NCBI RefSeq assembly: GCF_030272615.1
Contig: NC_081406.1
Location: forward strand, 480,224,900 to 480,288,899
Direction of reading: 5' to 3'
DNA length: 64,000 bases
Source: Cryptomeria japonica
Taxonomy: Eukaryota > Streptophyta > Pinopsida > Cupressales > Cupressaceae
A program made the position numbers and the translations under genes. This document shows positions 24,335 to 35,146 of this stretch, one piece after another. The notes beneath the pieces are model-generated. The model saw only the letters and a list, made by a program, of their open reading frames with translations, had not been told where the DNA came from and did no database searches. Positions within the stretch are counted from its first letter, which is position 1, and every line of letters starts with the position of its first letter.

Positions 24335-24878
24335 AGGTACCTCAATGGCCATACATCATCACACCTTCAAACTCTTGCAATCAAACTTTTATCGCAAGTT
24401 CGTTCCTTAATTTTTATTGCTCGCTAAATTTTTATTATTAATTTAAAATTTAATGTTAATTTTATAATTGTTGCCCTCTAACTTTGTGTCAATTATTCAA
24501 TAGGATGCTAGTTCCTCTTCATCTGAGTGAAATTGGACCACATACTCCTTTATCCACTCAGTGAAACACAACCTATTGGCAGCAAGTAAGGCGGAGGAGC
24601 TAGTTTATGTGCATTGAAACTTGCGCCTTGTTACTCATAAACAAATTGAGTACAAGGATGGGAGCCCAAAGTTTTGGGATGTAGATCCAGAGCGAACTGA
24701 TTTGGATTTTTCAGCTGCCACACGATCTTTAGTTTCTGTGTAGTCCAATAGCCAATTTGCTTCTAGTGCAAGTGGCAGTGAGCCTGCATGTGGTTCCACT
24801 AATCTAGCTACATCATCTAATGTCAATCATGATGTTGATCTTGATCTTCCTAGTGACCCATATGATGCTGATTATTAA
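24335..24878 (+). pseudogene. hAT transposase C-terminal (dimerisation) part
   Basis: The transposase frame resumes at the LTR junction with HLQTLAIKLLSQ. An intron of ~110 bp follows (about 24400-24503, acceptor ATTCAATAG), then ASSSSSE and NWTTYSFIHSVKHNLLAASKA, VYVH and NLRLV. These match the hAT C-terminal dimerisation motif, where a cysteine/serine patch precedes an R/E-N-W segment and Y-V-H-x-N-L-R-L. Stops at 24528 and ~24616 and another at 24741 confirm decay. The tail is acidic and ends at TAA 24876-24878. It belongs to the same gene as 15755-17657. Confidence 0.8.
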
Positions 24879-25165
24879 TTGTGTTATTTTATTGTTGAAC
24901 TAATGAACAATGAATTCGATATATTTATCATAACATTTATATTTTGACAAATGGATATCAAATTAGATAGTTCCAAGTTCTGTTTAGCATATGGATGATA
25001 TTTGGGATTCTAAATTTAGTTTTTGTTTCTAGTTTTTAGGCTGCATATATGTATATATTTATGATTTTTTTTATTTTTTTGTAGGGACGTACCCAAACCC
25101 CTCCCCAAAAAATTGCCGTACCAATGTACCGCACCCATGTAGCCATACCCGTACCGGCAACTTTG
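24879..25165 (+). other. 3' non-coding end of the hAT element
   Basis: A/T-rich sequence, a T run, then the subterminal region with TACCGTACC/GGTACGG-type motifs and the inverted terminal repeat ending at 25165. Confidence 0.6.
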
Positions 25166-25714
25166 CTAGGGGGGAATGTGGAGATATATTGTGTTCCTTG
25201 AATGGACTGAGGACATGCAAATGTCCCACAACTGTCATAGGCAAGGTAAGGCATCCCCATACCCATGAAAAATTTAAAAACAGTTACTGACTTGAAAAAT
25301 CACAAAAAAAGCTGAAGTCCTAACCTAAATCTAAAAGGAGGCCTGCCAACGTCCTCATCCTAAAAAAATAATAAATATGCTAACGCATACTGTATTGCAA
25401 TCATGTAAAGAGGAAGAGAGGATTAAGAAGATTAATATAAAGTGCCCTGCAGACTGCAAAAACAATCATTTAATATTAAAAAATATAAAAAAAACAAAAA
25501 AGAATATGAATGCACCAAGAAGCTTCTTGTAGCTTCCAAAGCTTTTATTTGGGCTTGATGGTGGGGGCTCTGCCCCTAGACCTCCGCTTAGTTTAAAATG
25601 TAAATTTAAAAAAAAATTAGCTGCACGAGATTAAATCTTGTGTAATTGAATTCCATTTATACCTTGGTTTGCTACTATGGCTACAGTCAAATGATTTAGT
25701 GAAGATATACGTTT

Positions 25715-25963
25715 ATGTTGGCACTACAACTTGTTGACTTCTTTTTTAAGTTCTATTCTCTGGTGAATCCCTTACTTGGAAACATGTTGAAGCTCATGAC
25801 TGATATCATAAAATGGCCCATCCCAAATTTGTTTGGCATTGCTGTATCTAATTTTATGCATTTGTTGAATAATGCTAGAGCTTGGTACTCCTTAGATAAT
25901 GAGTGGCAACAGGTTTTATCATCTTTGGAAAAAACTGCAAAAGCAGTGTTAGAATTTTCTTAG
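25715..25963 (+). other. Unidentified 82-codon ORF
   Basis: The protein has a believable composition (DFFFKFYSLVNPLLGNMLKL, then NNARAWYSLDNEWQQVLSSL) suggesting helical repeats, unlike the translated-repeat ORFs around it. I do not recognise it. It might be a captured fragment of a host gene with HEAT-like helices, or chance. There is no intron support or start context to make it a gene. Confidence 0.2.
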
Positions 25964-27623
25964 ATTGTTTATAATACAACCCATTGCTAAGAGCATACTG
26001 CATGCATTAGTAGCTTTTGTTTTAATAAAGTAGCTCAATCTTTTGGGACAGGAGTATGCAAGGGTATGAGAATGGGCATCGGGAATTGAAAATGGTGGTG
26101 CTGGGAACCCATGGTGGCGGAAGACGGAATATTTTGTCTTTCCTGTGAATCCCCCTTATTCCACCTAAAACTGGATAAATATGCAAGTCCTGAAGTGTTT
26201 GACCTCCCATCATATGAAATTTCCAGTTTATAAAACTCTGAGTTATGGTTCCACATCTTGTGGTTTTTTGCGGATCAAAGGTTTTGTTTCCCAATTGTGA
26301 ATGCAATTATGATTATGCTTCTTTTGTCCATTTACCCTATTTGTTGTTAAATAGGAAACGATACAGATCTTTTTTTTGTATAACTTGTGCGATTAGTAGT
26401 TTTTGTTTTAACTTGGTACCTGAAGTTTTTGAGCCATAATAAATCAAGGGTACAAGAATGGGTATCCTGAATGTGTGACAGAAAAGACAACTATCTGATG
26501 TTTGCATGACTATTATTTGCACGAGCCCTAAATTTGAGTGGCATTGATGCCAAAAATATAGCCCAGTGAATTATGAAAAGAAAACAAACCTCTCAAAAAC
26601 ATGAATGATATAAATTACGAACAAAACACATCATACACAATTCTAACCAATAGCACATGCCACAAAGTCATAGTCCAGACACATGGATATGTCCTTACAT
26701 TGGTAATAACTAATAAACACTATCTCCTGGACGCAAAAACATAAAATGATATAAAGTTAAACTATGTACAGAGCACATTTTTACACAATTATAATCAACC
26801 TTGTAGGCCCTGAATTCATAGTCCAGACACAGATTATGGAAATGGCATTACATTGCGAAAGAAAAGAAAAGAAAAACCCAAACTAGGTTTCATTTACTTA
26901 ACTTCCTATTTGATTATGTACTTGACTGTCAAATGTACCATTTCAAGAGTGTAATAAAGCAATAAACCATCATGTAAATATGATCTGCATGAAATGCATA
27001 AACATCGGATGTTGAGATCAAAAAGCTATTGTAATTGAAAGAGGAAAAGGTTAGGAATGCATCCTTGTTTTTTTGTCTGATGCAGTTAGGAGGCTGTAGA
27101 AGGGTGACAGGGCTGGAGGACGGTTTCTAGAACTCTGTAGAAAATTCTGAAACTGTGTCAGATGCTTGTGTCCAGGAAGGGGCACCTGTGTCTACTATAG
27201 ATGCTCTTGTCTTGGCCTCTGAATGACCTGTAACTTCTAAGAGTTGCCTGCAGATTCTGGATGTGACCTTCCTATGCTGAGATATTGCAAACCGAGTTTT
27301 GAGTAGGAAAAATGATTAGGCATTTTTGGAGTCAGTTCCCTAGGTTAGCATATTTCAGCCTCCACAGTATTGGCAAGATTGGAGCATGAGTCCTATTGTA
27401 GTAGTGAATGTGTGCAAGAGTTGCAACTATAACACTCTGGGGGGCTTGCTACCACTACTGTGGTGTTTGTAGTATCATGGAGTACATAATAAAATGTTAG
27501 TGGATCACAGTGTGTGGTAATGGGGCTTGGTCATGGAGCTTCTTAGATGGTTGATCTGCAAGACTGGTGGCTTGATGAGGGAGATCTCAGAAAATGTAAT
27601 TGGAAGCTTATGAAGAAAACTAG

Positions 27624-27690
<67 letters not shown>
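27624..27690. repeat. Compound (GT)n(GA)n microsatellite
   Basis: About ten GT units run directly into about 23 GA units. It lies in the GTG intron ~1.4 kb before the 27-nt exon and should be polymorphic. Confidence 0.97.
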
Positions 27691-27693
<3 letters not shown>

Positions 27694-28240
27694 ACAATGA
27701 ATGCTAGATATGCTTTTATGGCATAACTAGCTGTTAGAAACTTACTAGAGTGAGTAAATAAAGTTTTGAAGGGAAATAAATGCAAATTTGAATTGGACAC
27801 TAGTGCTGTGCTGGTCACCAGTGTTGGGGGTGCTAGCATCCTTGAGAGCTAGGTCTCTAGACTAGAGGTGAGGGCTCGTAATAGCAAGGAGAGCTGAGTT
27901 GGCTTGTATGGCACACCAGTGGTGAGTTTTTAGGCTAGGAAATAGTTAAAACGAGTCCTAAACATGAGTAGAGTGGGGGACACCAAAATGGTGCATAAAT
28001 GTAACGTGAAGAGTCTGAAGCATGCAATTTTCAAACTTACACATTGGGATTTTACAGTTTTCAAAATATATGGGCATTGAAATGAATGGAGAATCGGATT
28101 GAGCTCTCTCAATAGATAACAAACATCAAGTAGTGATTTCAATGGGCTTGTGGATTGGTGACAATATCTTTAATATCTCATAAGCAACCACCAATCATAA
28201 CTCAAAAAGTAAAAATTATCCCTTGAACGTTACTTGACAA

Positions 28241-28838
28241 CTTGTTGTAGACACAAAAAATAAGGGTATGTCTTCCCATTATTATTTATGCTATCAGTTA
28301 TCCTATGTACATTTATCCCTTCACTAAGACTAGTAAGCATTCTTTCTTATTATACTCGATAACATGGTTGAGGACTATACATGGTGTCTCTTTGTGAGGA
28401 TGTGACTAAGCTGGATAAATGAAATTTTGCATTTTTGGTTTTTGCTTGTAACTTTTGTTTTCTATTTTTTCTATGATTGATGGATTCCCAACTTATACAA
28501 GCTTGATTAGTGCATATATTTGTGTGATTGTAGTCGAACTAGTTGTAGACACGAAAAATAAGGGTATATGTCTTATCCATAATTATTTATGCCATCAGTT
28601 TTCCTATGTACATTCATTGCTTCACTAAGACTAGTAGGCATGCTTTCTGGCTATACTCAATAACTTGGTTGAGGACTATACGTGGTGTCTCTTTGTGAAG
28701 ATGTGACTAAGCTGGAAAAATGAAATGTTGCCTTTTTTATTTTTGCATGTTATCTTTGTTTTCTCTTTTTTCTACAATGCACGGCTTCCCAACTTATCGG
28801 GCTTGATGGGTACATATTTTTGTGCGATTGTAGTCAAA
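28241..28838. repeat. Two-copy tandem duplication, ~298 bp
   Basis: 28241-28538 and 28539-28838 are similar over their full length. Both begin with TTGTAGACAC and a following AAAAATAAGGGTAT, share CTTCACTAAGACTAGTA and TGAGGACTATAC, and end near GATTGTAGTC. Divergence of roughly 15% by eye makes it old. Confidence 0.85.
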
Positions 28839-29093
28839 TGGGATAATGGAATATATTACATATTCTAGAGACTGGTTATGAAGTCTGGGAGGAAAATTCA
28901 CTTTTAATGGATTTCTTTTCTTGGAAGATTTCTTTTGTAAAGATCGACATTTGCTTGGTTGGTATCATAATAAATTAAAATGTATTTGATCATTTGGTTT
29001 GTATGAACATGATTATTGGGTTATTCTTTTCCCCAAATTCAACAAATTGTCAGCTTTGACAATTGACTAAGTTATTTTCTTTTTCTCCTGCAG

Positions 29094-29120
29094 GCCTTAC
29101 AAAGTGTTGTCTTTAAGGAG
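29094..29120 (+). CDS. GTG1: GTG/COLD1 27-nt exon
   Basis: Nine codons encode ALQSVVFKE, which directly follows the upstream exon's MVK in the plant GTG1/GTG2 family. The acceptor (pyrimidine-rich TTTTCTTTTTCTCCTGCAG) and donor GTATGG are canonical, and the exon is phase 0 on both sides. Such a tiny exon at the end of a 19-kb intron depends on accurate exon definition; skipping would remove nine residues in frame. Confidence 0.88.
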
Positions 29121-29364
29121 GTATGGATCCTCAAAGTGTTTGATGTATCTGTTTAAAATTTTTTCTTTTCACTCATGTTTCAACGTTGCATATTTTGAAC
29201 CAAGTCAAATAATAATGTTGCTGATGTGTAGCTTATTCATGTTAGTCATAATGACTTAGAGACGTGGAGAGCTATCTCCTCCTTAATTGGTTGTTTAACC
29301 ATGGAGATACCTGTTATTTTAGGTTCATTCAATTAATTATGGTTATTCTATTACTTTTTTACAG

Positions 29365-29451
29365 ACAAATTCTGTGGATCCAGTTACAATGTCGATAAGC
29401 ATTTTCTTGCAGTTTTTTGACATTGGCATAAATGCTGCTTTATGGTCCCAG
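29365..29451 (+). CDS. GTG1: GTG/COLD1 exon (29 codons)
   Basis: It encodes [16 protein letters not shown], then [13 protein letters not shown], matching a highly conserved loop and membrane-entry segment of the GTG1/GTG2 (Golgi pH regulator) family. It is phase 0 at both ends. Acceptor TTTTTTACAG and donor GTAAGA are canonical, and the intron before it is 244 bp. The next family segment (a membrane helix) was looked for and is not found up to 64000, so the following intron is longer than 34 kb. Confidence 0.92.
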
Positions 29452-30654
29452 GTAAGAAACCTTTGAAGATTGTGCATCTTAAATTTAGCTTGGATTCTAT
29501 GATTGGTTGTAATTTAAAATGCTTGTGTAAATGACCTGCAGAATTGTTATCAAGATTTGGAATTGCTAATATAAATTTTTCTGCAAACTCTGAAATCTCC
29601 GATTAATTGTCACAATGCCAAGTTGCATGAAACATGGAAATGGGTATGATTTCTGAAATGTTAACATCTTAAAAGAACGCATCCCTCAAACCCTATACAA
29701 ATACGAAAATGGTAAACCCCATGGTCGATAAAAATATTTAAAAATAAGTTTTTAAAACATTGTAGACAGAAATAAGTACAGAAGATTAGAATGCTTAAAG
29801 AAAACATTTGTTTAATTTAATCCAACATAGAATTTCAATGTTAAATTTTAGAGTTAGCTTTATAGATGAAGGTTATACTTGTCTGCCAAATAGAACTACA
29901 TGGGTTATCTCTTTAATTTAGATCTTAACCTCTGAAACCAGTAAAATCAGCATTAAAACAAAAAGGGTGCAAATCTATAGCTCTAGAAGTTTGAGCATTA
30001 GGGTGTTCATCATCCGCCAAATCACAGGTGAAATCCCAAATTCAGAGCACAAATTAAATGTCTAAATTTGGTGCCCAGTAAAATGAAACAGTAATCTTGA
30101 AACAACAGTGATGTAGATTCCACAGAAAGATTTCCTGTGTGTTTGGGAGGGACAGCTCTCTGTAATGATTCAATGTTTGTATTTGATCTCCTTTTTTAAC
30201 TGTAAATTGGAAAAGGAAACTATTGGAAACTTGGTTATGGCATCACAGAGTCAATGGTGTCCATGATGCAAGAGAAAGCCTGAGAGATGTAAACAATGAC
30301 TAATGATTAGAGTGTAAACAATGACTTGGACTAGTCAGCCCCAACTTGTAGTGTACCTGCAAAATCAAATGGGGGTTTGGGGGCAACACCCCCAACAGGG
30401 TTAAGGGGCAGCGCCCCTTGCAGGGTCCCGGGGCAGCGCCCAAGGTGCGCTCCTGTTGCCAACACCAAATTTAGACCTTCAAAACCACATGGAGCTCCAT
30501 AGCGTGCATCAATTTTTTGATTTTCTAAGACATCGGAGGCAATGCTGATGAAGCCAGAAAATGGAGATTTGGCAGTGTTTGACCAACATATGATGTCAAA
30601 TTTATGTTCAAGTCATACTCTCCACTTTAGAATATGGCTATACTAAAAGTTGCT
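29452..30654 (+). other. Start of the following >34-kb GTG intron
   Basis: Ordinary A/T-rich intron sequence after donor GTAAGA. It contains the GC-rich palindrome block at 30369-30455. The border with the retrotransposon fragment that begins near 30655 was not defined. Confidence 0.55.
30369..30455. repeat. GC-rich palindromic motif block
   Basis: GGGGGTTTGGGGGCAACACC is followed by AAGGGGCAGCGCCCCTTG and a further GGGGCAGCGCCC. It is a second copy of the block seen at 11409-11513. Confidence 0.6.
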
Positions 30655-32297
30655 CTAGTTTTTCCGCTTTCCCCTCATCTCATGTAAGTCCTCCCTGACT
30701 CTACGAATTGCCAAGTTGTCCCTTATGCAAACTTTCTTCACGTTTTGTTGGCCCGTATTTGCCTGTTGTCTTGGCGCACAATCTCTATATGACTGAGTAG
30801 GTGCCTCGTACAAATGTTTCCCTTTTCCATGCGGACTTGCTGACTTCCCGTACAACATCTCTCCCTTCACGCATTCCTGCCACCCATATGGATTGCTTTG
30901 ATTTTCTTTCCCCATATGGCGTACAGTACAACAACCCTCCACTTCCGTACGATATGCCTAGTCCTCGTATGACTCTATTTGTCTGCCAATACAGTGTTTG
31001 TAAGGTGTTCGACCTTCTACTCTCAAGTCTGTACGATATGTGTCTTTTGTGTTCATATGGACAACTTCTCTCATCGTATGGATTTGCTTCTCCCACCGCA
31101 CAGACAACTTCTTTCATGTATGAGCTCCTCTCTGATTCGTACGGACGACTTCCGTACATGCAACTTTTACTCCCTATAATGTATAGATAACTTTTGCTGG
31201 GTTGACTTTCGGCTTCGTTGATCTGCCGTTTGTCCCATACGGCATATGGATTGCTATAGTAATGGGCTTCGTTTGTACGATGTACAAATTTCCACTGTAC
31301 GGACTTCAGTCATGTGAACCTCCCTTGTAATGTCCGCACGACATACGAACCTTCTTTGAACGGTTGCAACTTGCCATGCCCTCCTCTCAACTCGTATGGT
31401 GTGTTGGTACAACTTGATACTGCCTTCGGTATGGTATCTTACGGATTTGATTCCTTGTCATGTGGTTGCAATTTCTCTTCATACTTTGAGGGGAAGGTGG
31501 CACACTCCGTACCAGTTTCTTTAATCTCCCTGATCTGCAACATGTTGCACTTCGGGTGGAAGACTTCGTAGTCCTCCATCTACCGGTGGAACAACCTGTT
31601 GAGAAAGCTTGTCTCATCCCCCAAGCTACTTCCAAGTTTCAACACCCCTTCATCATTGGGTTCCATTGTCCTTCTTTCCTCCATCCCGAACTCTCCATTC
31701 TCGGACTTTGAGTTCAATGTCAACTCCTAGCTTACTGTCTGGCTCCATAGGTCGATGATGTACTTACTCTTGTCACTCTCGATGGAGAGTATATTCTTCT
31801 TCCAATTGTAGTTTGCTTTTGCTGGATTAGCCAGCCCCTTCCAAGAAAGGTGTCGTATGCCCTCTTCTCCAGTAGAATGATGAGAAAGTCTAGGAAGAAA
31901 TGTTGAGTGTCAATGGTGACCTTCTATGCCATGAGCATCACAAGTGGTTTGATGTCATGGTGGTCAACACCTACTAGATGGAAGGTTGGTGGCCAAAGCA
32001 TAGGTTTTCCAAGGCTCTTCCAAGTTTCATTCGGTAGTACATTGAATCCCAAGCCTCCATCGATGATAGTGTTTGTTAATTTCAGTCCCATAATTTCCAT
32101 CTCCATGACGGCTGGCTTCCTGCCAATGCTTACTATCATCAACATCTGGTCACTCGCCCCATTCCCTTTACATGGCGGTTTTTCTTTGTGGCTTGTTCTG
32201 TTTGTGATGATTGGAGTTGTCATCACCAACCGTGTTGGTAATTGCCATTCTCAATTGCGGCATAGTTTGAAGAAGGTCTATCACCTTGATGGGTACA
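30655..32297 (-). mobile_element. Left part of gypsy remnant M (protease region)
   Basis: Minus-strand remnants match the protease and pre-RT region of E1. The clearest block (31924-32229) contains TIIDGGLGFNVLPNETW, the D-[GS]-G-type aspartic protease motif of Tat/Athila-like elements, preceded by KVIDLLQTMPQLRM. Further left (31635 to ~31000) E1-like signal fades into sequence full of CGTACGG and CATATGG motifs. All frames are broken. At 32297 it is cut by giant LTR G1 and resumes at 38860. Confidence 0.7.
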
Positions 32298-32320
32298 TGT
32301 TGTGACGTTTTCACACATCG

Positions 32321-32337
32321 CCCCATTGCAAATGGGG
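32321..32337. repeat. Terminal hairpin of giant LTR G1
   Basis: CCCCATT, 3-nt loop, AATGGGG: a perfect 7-bp stem at the same distance from the LTR end as in the 4654-9337 element. Confidence 0.65.
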
Positions 32338-32564
32338 ACCCCCACTTTTTTTATTTTCTAGGTTAGATGTCTTAGCTTAGCCATTGGTAGTTGTCATGTC
32401 TTTGCTATTAGCCTTTCATTTGTAAGACATGTAGGTGCTCAGGGGTTGATCAAGTCTCTCTCTTTAGGATGAAGTGAGGTACAACACTATCTCGGCCCTC
32501 CAAAGCTTCTGACCTGCCTTTCCAGCACTACTAGTGGATGCCCAAGCCTGATTGCTTCCCTCCC

Positions 32565-33130
32565 ATCTCCTTTCACTACCTTTCAATCATTCATTCCTCT
32601 CCATCTCACCTTCCTAACATTTCATACCTACACCCTTCCTTCCATCTCCCCCACTATCTACTTTTTTTACAATCCTTATACCTCCCAATTTCCATTTACC
32701 ATACCTTCTAACCCACCTACCTTCCTATCCTCCATCTGCCTTTCGCCCCCCATCCCTTAACCTCACACATCATCCTACCTTTCTTCTACCTCTCATACCT
32801 TCCATTCCCTACAATTTCTAACCTATATCTCACACCCATCAACCTACCCATCCACTACCCACACTCCCTTATTACCCCTATCCTATCCTAACTCCCTTCA
32901 TAACCCCTTTATACCTCCCACATCATCCTATCCTATATTCCCCACACCCATACCTTTAACCTAACCCACTCTCTATATCCTAAACCCCCCTTTCATTACC
33001 CACATTTTGCACCCCTCTCTAACTTACCATCCTTTATCCCTTATAACTCCCATCCCCTTGGCACCTTCTTTATTACCTTCCCCAAAACTTCCTTTTTCTT
33101 AACTCCTATCCCACCGCAGCATCCACTCTA
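32565..33130. repeat. 566-nt tract almost free of G on the + strand
   Basis: Direct counting gives seven G in 566 nt, and none from 32746 to 33008 (263 nt). The tract consists of irregular CCTACC, CCATCTCC and CCTATCC-like words. It lies in the U3 part of G1, where the related LTR at 4654-9337 has its hairpin array. It ends at the LTR start at 33131. Confidence 0.9.
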
Positions 33131-33365
33131 TGTAATGTCCCCTTCTTCGTAGTGATTAGTTCTGTTGGCCGTTAGCCTAGTTCAGAGGCCCGTAGGCTAG
33201 TCAGGGGCAAAAATTAGGGTTTCCTATTTTCTAGGAGGATTCTTTGGTGTTTTCAGGGGTATATGTGGGAGTTTGACAGTTTGGATTCTGGATTCCTTCT
33301 GGGTTTTTAGAGAGCTTCAGGATGGTTCGACATGCATCTGCATCGGGTGACTTTTTCCTGACTTA

Positions 33366-33665
33366 CTATTTTTTAGTAAGTGCGACGACTGCTCAGAATG
33401 TGGTTAAAATCACTTTGGAAACACTTACTATTTTTAGCAGTGTGCTATTTTTAGTAAGTACTATTTTTAGTAGTTCTATTTTTAGCAAGATGTCAGCAGG
33501 CCTGTTCAGATGGCTATTTCTGGCAGGTCAGTTTGAGCAGTTGGTCTTCCAGCATTTTTTGGTGCTATTCTTGGCAAGGATTCTGCAACTCAGCTCAGTG
33601 GCTATTTCTGACAGTATTATTTTGGCAGGATCCTGTATTCACTCAGATGACTATTTTTAGTAGTT
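33366..33665. repeat. Interspersed palindromic CTATTTTTAGTA repeats
   Basis: At least seven copies of [TC]TATTT[TC]TAG[TC]A occur in 300 bp, several as perfect short palindromes (TACTATTTTTAGTA). They create an apparent 112-codon ORF that I do not regard as a gene. Confidence 0.65.
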
Positions 33666-35146
33666 CAGTTCAGAGCCCCAACCCAGTTCAGTTTTGGTGA
33701 TTTCGAGCACTTCGGTCTCCAACTCAATTTGACAATAATCAATATTTGAGGAGAAGGTATTTTTAATATATTAATACCTTAGGCATGAGGTATTAATATT
33801 TGATTATTTTATGGATGGACGACTTAGGAAGGGAGAAAATATTAATTTTATCCTAAGTCTATTTGGGCGAAATTTGCATATGACTTCAAGGGGGTCGTCA
33901 TGGTGTTAATAATTAAATTATAACTCAAGGCAAATGGGGCGATTTTCTAATTATATTGCCTTAGTAATATTTTTTATTTGGAAGTCATAGATGGGGGCCC
34001 ACTTTACACTTTATTTTATGACACTTATATTTATTAAAAAGGGCGATTTTGGGTGAATGTGAATTGGGCGAACCTGTGCAAGGAAATGAAATGAAATGCG
34101 ATGCTAAATGTGGATGAAATGGAATGGCATTTGGTTTCGGCGTATTTGGAGTGCATTTGAATTTGAATTTGGTTGGCAAAAAGTTATAAATAAATGACTT
34201 GGGCTCTCATTTTGGCATCTCAGACAATTTACACTGTTATGCTGTCGGATTGACTCCAGACAATCTTCGAGGGTGAATACCTCCTAGGGCTCTTGACAGA
34301 CTTCGAGTGTGAGATATCACTCCTAGCTGTGATTGGATCTTCTGAATGTGTGGTTCGATTTTAATGTGCATTTTCAGATTTTTCAGTGTGGTGTGGATTT
34401 CAGTGTTGCTGGTTTTTGGTGTGGCTGGAGCACGTTTTAGTTCATAACTCACAGTTCGTGTGTCAGATCATTCTGGATAGTGGCTCGTTCTCTTCCTATG
34501 CCACAGGCGATCAAGTCTGTAAGTTTGTAGAGCTTAATGTTGAGTATTTAATTTTTAAATGCAAATCGTACTTCTTTCCTAGTCGTACTATGCTGGGCTG
34601 CTTGGGAATGCGTGCATAAATTCATTTGGGGGTTTTGGGTGCAGTTTGTTGGTTCTAATCTCATCGCCTATCTTGTATCTCTCATTTGCATCTATTTCGG
34701 GGTCATTTCGTTGAGTGTGAATAGAGTTACGTGCATTTTCGTGACTTTCTAGGCTGTTGGACTGTGTGTTTCCAGCACATGGGTTGCATATCAAAATCTG
34801 AAAAATTGTTAGTTTGGAGTGTTTCCTTGTGTGGAGTTGGTTTTAGAGTGTGTGGGTTCTTTGGAGTGTGTTTAGAGATAATTTGAGTGTGGGGAGTGAT
34901 TTAGAAGTGTTTGTGAGGATTTTAATGTTGCTGGCTTGTATTTCCAGCCTGCTGTTCATTCATATTAGATTTAGTTTTTTGGGGTTGAAGCTGGTTTTGA
35001 GGTGTGTGAGTCAATGGGTGTGGTGTGAAGAGTTTTGGTAATAAGTTGCAGCTGTTAGTTTGGGTTTTTGTATTTGAATATCCATGATGAATCATATTGT
35101 AATGCTTGTTAGTAGTACTAACAACAATTTATTTGAACTCTCTTAG

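Larger units (their letters stand above)
14862..25165 (+). mobile_element. hAT transposon with 8-bp TSD, interrupted by a giant LTR
   Basis: A perfect 8-bp target duplication, CTAGGGGG, lies at 14854-14861 and 25166-25173, the length expected for hAT. The inner ends are imperfect inverted repeats: CTAGGTTACCGGTACG on the left, and CAAAGTTGCCGGTACG on the right read in reverse. Subtracting the 6,677-bp LTR and its 5-bp duplication leaves ~3.6 kb, a normal size for an autonomous plant hAT. The transposase is present in two parts (15755-17657 and 24335-24878) and is broken by several stops. Confidence 0.85.
9902..29093 (+). other. 19.2-kb intron of the GTG-family gene
   Basis: Donor GTATGA at 9902 and acceptor CTCCTGCAG ending at 29093 join two in-phase exons whose peptides are adjacent in the plant family. 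The intron holds a decayed hAT-like element (10690-12165), a hAT element (14862-25165) with a giant LTR inside it, a tandem duplication (28241-28838) and a GT/GA microsatellite. Removing the datable insertions leaves roughly 7-8 kb of older intron. Confidence 0.85.
25174..29093 (+). other. Remaining intron sequence before the 27-nt exon
   Basis: Mostly unique, A/T-rich DNA with a GC-rich motif remnant at 25560-25585, one unidentified ORF (25715-25963), a pair of similar segments (26005-26085 and 26395-26475), a microsatellite (27624-27690) and a 298-bp tandem duplication. No transposon boundary was found. Confidence 0.5.

Noticed and set aside
27543-27839. Minus-strand ORF rich in Leu-Ser and His-Thr repeats
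   Set aside because: It is simply the translation of the GT/GA microsatellite.
30785-31190. Long overlapping ORFs on both strands
   Set aside because: They reflect the TACG/TATG-rich repeat texture of the decayed M remnant and match no protein motif.
33322-33660. 112-codon ORF
   Set aside because: It is made of CTATTTTTAGTA palindromic repeats inside LTR Z.
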